NCBI GenBank assembly: GCA_030951065.1
Contig: JAUZQH010000158.1
Location: 1-10,836, forward strand
Direction of reading: 5' to 3'
From: Mariprofundus sp.
GTDB taxonomy: Bacteria > Pseudomonadota > Zetaproteobacteria > Mariprofundales > Mariprofundaceae
DNA length: 10,836 nucleotides
In this document: positions 7,104-10,836 of the stretch, one piece after another
Position numbering within the stretch: position 1 is the stretch's first letter
Layout of the letters: each line of letters opens with the position of its first letter
The notes under the pieces: model-generated
The model's database searches: none
The model's input: the letters and a program-made list of their open reading frames with translations, nothing else
What the model was told of the DNA's origin: nothing
Position numbers and translations under genes: made by a program

Positions 7104-7571
7104 ATGAGACGAATCATACTATCAATAGCAGCGCTGATGCCAGGGACGCTATGGGCTGACCCTCTGGATCGGGGTGAGGCATACACCACTCGCCAGGGAC
7201 CACCACCATGGATGGACAATATTGATTTTGGCTTGTTGCTGGTGGATTACGGTATTTTTGCGCTGACGCTGGTGGCTCTGGGTTGGCTGTTGTTTAAAAA
7301 ACCGGATTATCTGCACCGGCTCGAATCACTGGTCCGCGCTCCATTTGCAGCGATTTTTGCTGCTGCCAGACGCGCTGGCGGTGTGACGGAATTTATACTG
7401 CAAATGTTTGGCGGCATTGCTGTGTTGGTAACACTGGCTGCCTGGGTATTCTTCTGTCAGTGGCTCAAGCATATTGGGCTGGGGGCGCTGGCCATGATCG
7501 GGCTGGCATTTGTGGCGCTGTTGCTGGTACGTATGATTAAAGGCAATGAAAAGGAAGTGCCTGTCCCGTAA
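7104..7571 (+). CDS. Membrane protein of unknown function with N-terminal signal-like segment
   Basis: A 155-residue protein with a signal-like start (MRRIILSIAALMPGTLWA, possible cleavage after 18), a short periplasmic stretch with QGPPPWMDNID (31-41), and hydrophobic spans at about 42-64, 101-118 and 125-144. A basic, helix-forming segment (HRLESLVRAPFAAIFAAARR, 71-90) lies between the first two spans. I do not recognise the family. A longer form starting at 7083 would overlap the previous gene by 17 bases. The start at 7104 is preferred because of AGAGGA upstream and the signal-like N-terminus. It lies 4 bases after the previous stop and is the last member of the tight run that began with the exporter. 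Confidence 0.76.
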   Translation: MRRIILSIAALMPGTLWADPLDRGEAYTTRQGPPPWMDNIDFGLLLVDYGIFALTLVALGWLLFKKPDYLHRLESLVRAPFAAIFAAARRAGGVTEFILQMFGGIAVLVTLAAWVFFCQWLKHIGLGALAMIGLAFVALLLVRMIKGNEKEVPVP

Positions 7572-7590
7572 ATCAAGAGGCAAAATAATA

Positions 7591-8163
7591 ATGAACGATT
7601 GGGAAGAACGCTATCAACAGGGTGACACAGGTTGGGATCGGGGAACTACCAGTCCGGCGCTGCATACATGGCTGGATAGTGGTGCACTAAAACCATGCCG
7701 TATTCTGATTCCCGGCTGCGGCCGCGGTCATGAGGTCGTGACACTGGCCAGGCTCGGTTATGATGTCACGGCTGTGGACATTGCCCCCTCGGCGACAGCA
7801 CATTTGCAACAGCAATTGGTTGATGCCGGTGTGACCGCAACAGTCATATGCGACGATTTATTCAATTATCAGTCTGCCACACCCTTCGATGCGATTTATG
7901 AACAAACCTGTCTATGTGCGATTCAGCCTGAACAGCGGAGTGAATACGAAACATGTATCTGTCGCTGGCTAAGGCCGGGAGGAGAGCTGTTTGCACTGTT
8001 TATGCAGACAGGCGCAGAAGGTGGGCCACCATTTCACTGTGACTTGCAACAGATGCGTCAGTTATTTAACAGTGACCACTGGTTGTGGTCAAGCCATGAA
8101 CCGATTCGAGTTCCCCGCAAAAGCGGCAGGTTTGAAATAGGAACAATCCTGTCCAAACGGTAA
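7591..8163 (+). CDS. TPMT-family SAM-dependent S-methyltransferase
   Basis: This 190-residue protein matches the thiopurine methyltransferase-like class I family. It has the N-terminal WEERYQQGDTGWDRG pattern (4-18), the SAM-binding motif ILIPGCGRGHE (38-48), the acidic residue after strand 2 (VDIA, Asp63), a mid-domain YEQTCLCAI (103-111), RPGGELFALF (128-137) and GGPPF (144-148). All of these are typical of that family. Bacterial relatives methylate thiols, sulfide, thiocyanate, selenium or tellurium compounds; the substrate here is not shown. Thiol, sulfide or thiocyanate is a reasonable guess given the sulfur context. The start at 7591 (AAGAGG at 7575-7580) is chosen over an in-frame ATG at 7546 that overlaps the preceding gene. 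It lies 19 bases after that gene and 84 before the rhodanese start. Confidence 0.9.
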   Translation: MNDWEERYQQGDTGWDRGTTSPALHTWLDSGALKPCRILIPGCGRGHEVVTLARLGYDVTAVDIAPSATAHLQQQLVDAGVTATVICDDLFNYQSATPFDAIYEQTCLCAIQPEQRSEYETCICRWLRPGGELFALFMQTGAEGGPPFHCDLQQMRQLFNSDHWLWSSHEPIRVPRKSGRFEIGTILSKR

Positions 8164-8247
8164 CCATCTGAGGCAGGAGGCGTTATTGTGATGAAAGATT
8201 TAAATGATGCAGTGCACAGACACAATGAACAAATCAAGGAGATAGAA

Positions 8248-8628
8248 ATGGCAAAAGGAATGAAAGATTTTGTAGCAGAAGCCAAAGCCCGGGTGCCGGA
8301 AGTATCCACTGAAGATGTAGAGGCCTTGTCCGGCGATTCGGTTTTATTGCTGGATGTACGTGAGCCGGGCGAACTTCAGTCCGGGTTCCTGCCCGGTGCA
8401 ATGAATGTGCCGCGTGGGATGCTGGAGGTGAAAGCCGACCCGTCCATGCCGCCGCATGATGTCCGGCTGGCGGATCGTGAGCAGGCCATTATCGTATATT
8501 GTGCCAGCGGCGCACGCAGTTTGTTGGCAGCATCCACCTTGCTGGAGATGGGCTTTATCAATGTCAAATCCATGGCGGGCGGCTTTTGCGCCTGGCAACA
8601 GGAAGGGCGTGAGATAGCAACCGCGTAA
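8248..8628 (+). CDS. Single-domain rhodanese-like protein
   Basis: This 126-residue protein has the rhodanese fold. LLLDVREPGE (33-42) is the CH2A-like segment, GFLPGAMNVPRG (46-57) follows, and the active-site loop is Cys85 in VYCASGARS (83-91), a six-residue loop as in sulfurtransferases. MAGGFCAWQQEG (109-120) is the typical ending. Single-domain rhodaneses move sulfane sulfur (thiosulfate, persulfide) to cyanide, thiols or carrier proteins; here transfer of sulfane sulfur from sulfide oxidation is inferred. The start is not settled. An AAGGAG (8236-8241) fits the ATG at 8248, and a second good site (CAGGAGG, 8174-8180) serves a start at 8188 or 8191 that would add about 19-20 residues (MKDLNDAVHRHN and on). 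I chose 8248 because MAKGMKDFVAEAKARV looks like the usual family N-terminus. Confidence 0.92.
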   Translation: MAKGMKDFVAEAKARVPEVSTEDVEALSGDSVLLLDVREPGELQSGFLPGAMNVPRGMLEVKADPSMPPHDVRLADREQAIIVYCASGARSLLAASTLLEMGFINVKSMAGGFCAWQQEGREIATA

Positions 8629-8685
8629 ACAAAAAACACGTATCAATGAAGATGGCAGCAGTGCGGATACGGCCAGAGGAGAAGC

Positions 8686-9168
8686 ATGAAGAGACAAACC
8701 ATGTTCGAAGCAGTGGGTGGATTGCCGGTGATGGAGCGTGTACACAAGCGCTTTTATGACAAGGTATATGCCCACCCATGGCTGGGGCAGTTTTTTGAAG
8801 GCCATGATCAGGCCGCGATTGAATTGCGTCAAACCCAGTTTATGGCGGAGAAAATGGGTGCGGACAGGCCGTACCCGGGCCGTGAATTGCCACTGGCTCA
8901 TCGTCGCATGTATATCACGGAGGAGCTGTTGAAGGAGCGACAGGCATTGCTGCGTGAGTCGCTGGAGGAAGAGGGCGTGGCTGAAAAACTGATTGTCCGC
9001 TGGTTGAAGATCGACAAGGCATTTTGGGGTAAAATCAGCAATGAATCACTGGATGAGTTTCTTCTGGTTGATTTCAAGTATGAGAAACCGCTGATTGTTG
9101 AAAAACCGGCGGAACAGACGCCTGGTGAATCGCCAATACAGAAGTTGGCCAAGAAATTTAATGATTGA
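8686..9168 (+). CDS. Truncated haemoglobin with C-terminal extension
   Basis: This 160-residue protein has a truncated (2-on-2) globin domain at about residues 5-118. The visible landmarks are the GG turn (11-12), the B9/B10 pair Phe23-Tyr24, QFFEGHD (35-41), a distal Gln49 aligning with position E11 of group I globins, and the proximal haem-ligand His72 in LPLAHRRM. It differs from the tandem globins downstream. The GGP motif is replaced by MGAD, the helix after His72 is rich in Glu and Arg, and a 40-residue tail (about 120-160) is rich in Pro, Glu and Lys. AGAGGAG precedes the ATG. The rhodanese ends 57 bases upstream with no terminator between. Such globins bind O2 or NO; an NO or O2 function near an NsrR-like regulator is inferred. 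Group assignment (I-like) is tentative. Confidence 0.9.
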   Translation: MKRQTMFEAVGGLPVMERVHKRFYDKVYAHPWLGQFFEGHDQAAIELRQTQFMAEKMGADRPYPGRELPLAHRRMYITEELLKERQALLRESLEEEGVAEKLIVRWLKIDKAFWGKISNESLDEFLLVDFKYEKPLIVEKPAEQTPGESPIQKLAKKFND

Positions 9169-9236
9169 TTCATAGCTTTTGTCGCTGGCGCAAGGACTAT
9201 CCAGTCCGGCTGGCCTGTTTGCAAAGATGAATTGAC

Positions 9237-9689
9237 TCAGGCTGCTTTTTTAAGCTCAGGCATGTCCAGTAATTGAATAATCTCATCCGGTCGTGTCAGG
9301 ACATCAGACAGGTTATAGGAGTCCAGCACATCCATGAATGCTTTTCGAGCTTTGTATAGTGCATGCCTGAGCTGACAAACCGGTGAGATCGTGCATGTGT
9401 TGTTTTCGTAATCAAAACATTCGAGCAGATCAAAATGCGGTTCCGTATGCCGGATCACTGCTCCAATATTAATATTCTCAGGTGGAAATGACAGCACCAT
9501 TCCACCTGATTTTCCACGAATGGTTGTGATCCATCCGCTGGATGAAAGATTATGTACAACCTTGACCAGGTGATTGCGGTTGATGTTAAATGCTTCCGAG
9601 ACTTCAGTGATGGTACAGCGGCGTTCGGGATGCAGCCCCAGAAATAGCAGCACGCGCAAGGAGTAATCGGTATATTGAGTTAGTTGCAT
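9237..9689 (-). CDS. nsrR: NsrR-like Rrf2-family Fe-S transcription repressor
   Basis: This 150-residue protein is an Rrf2-family winged-helix regulator. The N-terminus MQLTQYTDYSLRVLL is characteristic of NsrR, including Asp8, the non-cysteine cluster ligand in NsrR structures, and Arg12. The helix-turn-helix covers about 24-50 (NINRNHLVKVVHNLS as the recognition region) and the wing about 58-66 (RGKSGG). The cluster cysteines are Cys91, Cys99 and Cys105 (C-x7-C-x5-C). NsrR loses or modifies its cluster with NO and then releases its targets, usually NO-handling genes. It is the only - strand gene here and faces away from the tandem globins. The frame continues upstream to 10037, but that part runs through a globin and is not real. 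No Shine-Dalgarno precedes the chosen start, so expression may be weak or leaderless. Confidence 0.9.
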   Translation of the reverse strand: MQLTQYTDYSLRVLLFLGLHPERRCTITEVSEAFNINRNHLVKVVHNLSSSGWITTIRGKSGGMVLSFPPENINIGAVIRHTEPHFDLLECFDYENNTCTISPVCQLRHALYKARKAFMDVLDSYNLSDVLTRPDEIIQLLDMPELKKAA

Positions 9690-9695
9690 GCGAGA

Positions 9696-9718
9696 AAGAT
9701 ATATTAAGTTGACAGCTT
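9696..9718. promoter_or_regulatory. Candidate NsrR operator between nsrR and the globin pair
   Basis: The 23-base site starts AAGATATATTA (9696-9706), has one spacer base, and ends with CTT (9716-9718). This has the layout of the known NsrR site, two 11-base halves separated by one base (AAGATGCATTT and its complement). By eye the left half matches 8 of 11 positions, but the right half only about 5 of 11. It overlaps the -35 box of the globin promoter and the likely -10 of nsrR, which is where a repressor site would lie. The weak right half keeps confidence low. Confidence 0.35.
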
Positions 9719-9725
9719 TTGTCCA
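9698..9725 (-). promoter_or_regulatory. Possible sigma-70 promoter of nsrR
   Basis: Read on the - strand, TGGACA (9725-9720) and TATATC (9703-9698) are separated by 16 bases. This gives 5 of 6 and 4 of 6 matches to the sigma-70 consensus. It lies just upstream of the nsrR start, leaving a very short 5' leader, which agrees with the missing ribosome-binding site. It overlaps the opposing globin promoter and the candidate operator. Confidence 0.3.
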
Positions 9726-9738
9726 GTGTCGGTAAGAT
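9709..9738 (+). promoter_or_regulatory. Sigma-70 promoter of the tandem globin pair
   Basis: TTGACA (9709-9714) is a perfect -35 hexamer. TAAGAT (9733-9738) is a 4 of 6 -10 hexamer at an 18-base spacing. Transcription would start near 9745, giving a leader of about 38 bases before the first globin. The promoter overlaps the candidate NsrR operator, so repression by NsrR and release by NO is plausible. Confidence 0.6.
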
Positions 9739-9782
9739 GGCGCACACATACTATTGGTATGAAGATATACAAGGAGGAAGAT

Positions 9783-10148
9783 ATGAGTTCTGTATATGAA
9801 CAACTTGGAGGAGAAGCAGCTATTAATGCTGCTGTTGACGTATTTTATCGTAAGGTGCTCGGTGATAAATATGTGGCACGCTTTTTTGAAGGTGTGGATA
9901 TGGACAAACAAGCTGCCAAGCAGCGCGCCTTCCTGACTATGGTAACCGGTGGCCCGAACAGTTATACCGGCAAGGATATGCGAGAGGGACACCGTCATCT
10001 GATCAAGATGGGGCTGGATGATTCCCATTTCGATCATATTTTATGTCATTTACGTTCAACACTGGCGGAACTGGGTGTAGCTCAGGATTTGATCGATACA
10101 GTTATCAGTGTGGCTGAGTCCACCCGTGATGACGTACTCGACAGGTAA
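9783..10148 (+). CDS. Group I truncated haemoglobin (HbN type)
   Basis: This 121-residue protein is a complete, standard-length group I truncated globin. It shows the SVYEQLGGEAAI start with the GG turn, the B9/B10 pair Phe21-Tyr22, polar distal residues Gln43 (E7) and Gln47 (E11), the GGP loop (56-58), YTG (61-63), and the proximal His70 in MREGHRHL. Tyr at B10 with Gln at E11 is the pocket of Mycobacterium HbN, which turns NO and O2 into nitrate; the same use here is inferred. AAGGAGGA (9771-9778) is a strong ribosome site. The gene is divergent from the NsrR-like regulator and lies 6 bases before a second, very similar globin gene, so the pair is an operon. An electron donor would be needed to re-reduce the haem. 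Confidence 0.95.
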   Translation: MSSVYEQLGGEAAINAAVDVFYRKVLGDKYVARFFEGVDMDKQAAKQRAFLTMVTGGPNSYTGKDMREGHRHLIKMGLDDSHFDHILCHLRSTLAELGVAQDLIDTVISVAESTRDDVLDR

Positions 10149-10154
10149 ACAATT

Positions 10155-10667
10155 ATGCATTTAGAGACATTTATCCCCGTATTTTTGATGTTTGCAGTAT
10201 TCGGCCTGATTGTGCCAACGGTGTTGGCCGGTATGGCTGAAAAAGGGCGTGCAGTTGGAAAAGGTAGTACAGCTGAAGCCGATGCTACTGCATCGACAGC
10301 AGATACCAGTCTGTATGAGCAACTCGGTGGCGAAGCTGCCGTCAATGCAGCGGTTGATGTGTTCTACCGCAGGGTATTGGCTGATGCATATGTGGTCAGA
10401 TTCTTCGAAGGCGTAGATATGGAGAAACAGGCGGCCAAACAGAAAGCATTTTTAACGATGGCTTTCGGTGGTCCTCATAACTATAGCGGTAAGGATATGC
10501 GAGAAGGGCATCGCCATTTAATCAAAATGGGCCTGAATGATTCTCATTTTGAACATATCCTGATGCATTTGCGTGCTACACTGGCGGAGCTCGGGGTTGC
10601 CAATAACCTGATCCAGCAGGTGATTGCTATTGCCGATAGTACACGCGACGACGTGCTTGATCGCTGA
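10155..10667 (+). CDS. Membrane-tethered or exported group I truncated haemoglobin
   Basis: This 170-residue protein consists of a hydrophobic N-terminal segment (about 5-25), a linker rich in Ala, Thr, Asp and Gly (about 30-51), and a full group I truncated globin (52-170). The globin has B10 Tyr71, Gln92/Gln96, a GGP loop and the proximal His119. By eye the globin part is about 80 percent identical to the preceding one (95 of 119 positions). Positive charges just after the hydrophobic segment (Lys30, Arg32, Lys36) and none before it suggest by the positive-inside rule that the globin faces the cytoplasm. A signal peptide cleaved after VLA (25) is the alternative, which would release it to the periplasm. 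The N-terminus is somewhat like the first helix of NuoA as I remember it, which may be chance. Only a weak Shine-Dalgarno (CAGG) overlaps the preceding stop, suggesting coupling. Confidence 0.93.
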   Translation: MHLETFIPVFLMFAVFGLIVPTVLAGMAEKGRAVGKGSTAEADATASTADTSLYEQLGGEAAVNAAVDVFYRRVLADAYVVRFFEGVDMEKQAAKQKAFLTMAFGGPHNYSGKDMREGHRHLIKMGLNDSHFEHILMHLRATLAELGVANNLIQQVIAIADSTRDDVLDR

Positions 10668-10683
10668 ATTCAAATATGATGAC

Positions 10684-10718
10684 GAGGAGGGGGGGCTTGT
10701 ACCTCCCTTCTTTTTTTT
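10684..10718 (+). terminator. Rho-independent terminator after the globin pair
   Basis: The G-rich arm 10684-10695 can pair along its full length with the pyrimidine arm 10702-10713, if G-U pairs are allowed, around the six-base loop CTTGTA. Eight consecutive T's follow (10711-10718). It begins 16 bases after the second globin stop and closes the operon. The word TGAATTCAA flanks it at 10665-10673 and 10735-10743. Confidence 0.85.
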
Positions 10719-10755
10719 GTAAAACTGTGGATATTGAATTCAACGGGAGAGAAAT

Positions 10756-10836
10756 ATGCCAACCATACGGTTTGAAGGTCAGAATTATTTTTGTGCAACA
10801 GATGAAACGGTACTGGAATCACTGGAGCGCCACGGG
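10756..10836 (+). CDS. 2Fe-2S ferredoxin-type protein, N-terminal fragment (cut by window end)
   Basis: Only the first 27 codons are present. They read MPTIRFEGQNYFCATDETVLESLERHG, which fits the first beta-hairpin and helix of a plant-type 2Fe-2S (beta-grasp) ferredoxin domain: a short strand, a turn with an acidic TDETVLESLERHG helix, and then, off the window, the expected cluster cysteines. It could be a stand-alone ferredoxin or the ferredoxin domain at the start of an oxidoreductase with FAD and NAD domains. A GGGAGA at 10745-10750 precedes the ATG. It sits after a strong terminator, so it is likely a separate transcript. A role as electron donor for the globins is only a guess. The cluster motif is not visible, so the family call is provisional. 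Confidence 0.72.
   Translation, partial: MPTIRFEGQNYFCATDETVLESLERHG

Noticed and set aside
8639..8671. Inverted repeat CGTATC/GATACG between the rhodanese and third globin
   Set aside because: Six base pairs with a 21-base loop is within what chance gives and no T-tract follows.
9184..9215. Terminator between the third globin and nsrR (GGACT at 9194-9198 with AGTCC at 9203-9207)
   Set aside because: The stem is only 5 bp and no T-run follows in either direction. It may still be a weak convergent stop but I do not call it.
9690..10037. Upstream extension of the NsrR-like frame giving a 266-residue protein
   Set aside because: The added part runs antisense through the regulatory region and the start of the first tandem globin. 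The Rrf2 family begins with MQLT at 9689.
10734..10743. TTGAATTCAA palindrome before the last gene, with a nearby repeat at 10665-10673
   Set aside because: A 10-base AT-rich palindrome is common by chance, and no promoter or binding site role is visible.

Overview
The window reads as chromosomal DNA of a chemolithotrophic proteobacterium. The protein types suggest a sulfur-oxidising or microaerophilic gamma-, zeta- or acidithiobacillus-like lineage, but I cannot fix the species from sequence alone. Coding density is high. I see no mobile element, CRISPR array, tRNA or rRNA, and no gene-free stretch longer than about 300 bases. All genes are on the + strand except one Rrf2-family regulator at 9237-9689.

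Region by region. (1) 1-184 is a leader packed with four inverted repeats, ahead of a type I sulfide:quinone oxidoreductase gene (185-1462) that ends at a clear intrinsic terminator (1475-1507). (2) 1557-4557 is a complete cytochrome bd quinol oxidase operon with two tiny membrane subunits: cydP (43 codons), cydA, cydB and cydX (25 codons). (3) 4600-7571 is a tightly packed run: a TauE/SafE-type exporter, an AhpD-like CxxC protein, two small membrane proteins, an exported protein of unknown function and a further membrane protein. Three of its junctions overlap by 1 to 4 bases. (4) 7591-8628 holds a TPMT-family methyltransferase and a single-domain rhodanese. (5) 8686-10667 is a globin/nitric-oxide region: a divergent truncated haemoglobin, an NsrR-like [Fe-S] repressor on the - strand, then two tandem group I truncated haemoglobins reading away from it. 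The second tandem globin carries an N-terminal hydrophobic segment that should tether it to the membrane or export it. A strong terminator follows (10684-10718). (6) The window ends inside a gene that starts like a plant-type 2Fe-2S ferredoxin or ferredoxin-reductase (10756 onward).

How they fit together (inference). The sulfide:quinone reductase feeds sulfide electrons into the quinone pool, and cytochrome bd, an oxidase type known to tolerate sulfide and NO, passes them to oxygen. The exporter, rhodanese and methyltransferase fit handling of sulfite, sulfane sulfur or toxic thiol and sulfide species. The NsrR-like regulator and three globins fit NO or oxygen handling that protects this respiratory chain. 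The least explained parts are the structured leader of the first gene, the chain of small envelope proteins at 5713-7571, and the membrane-tethered globin.
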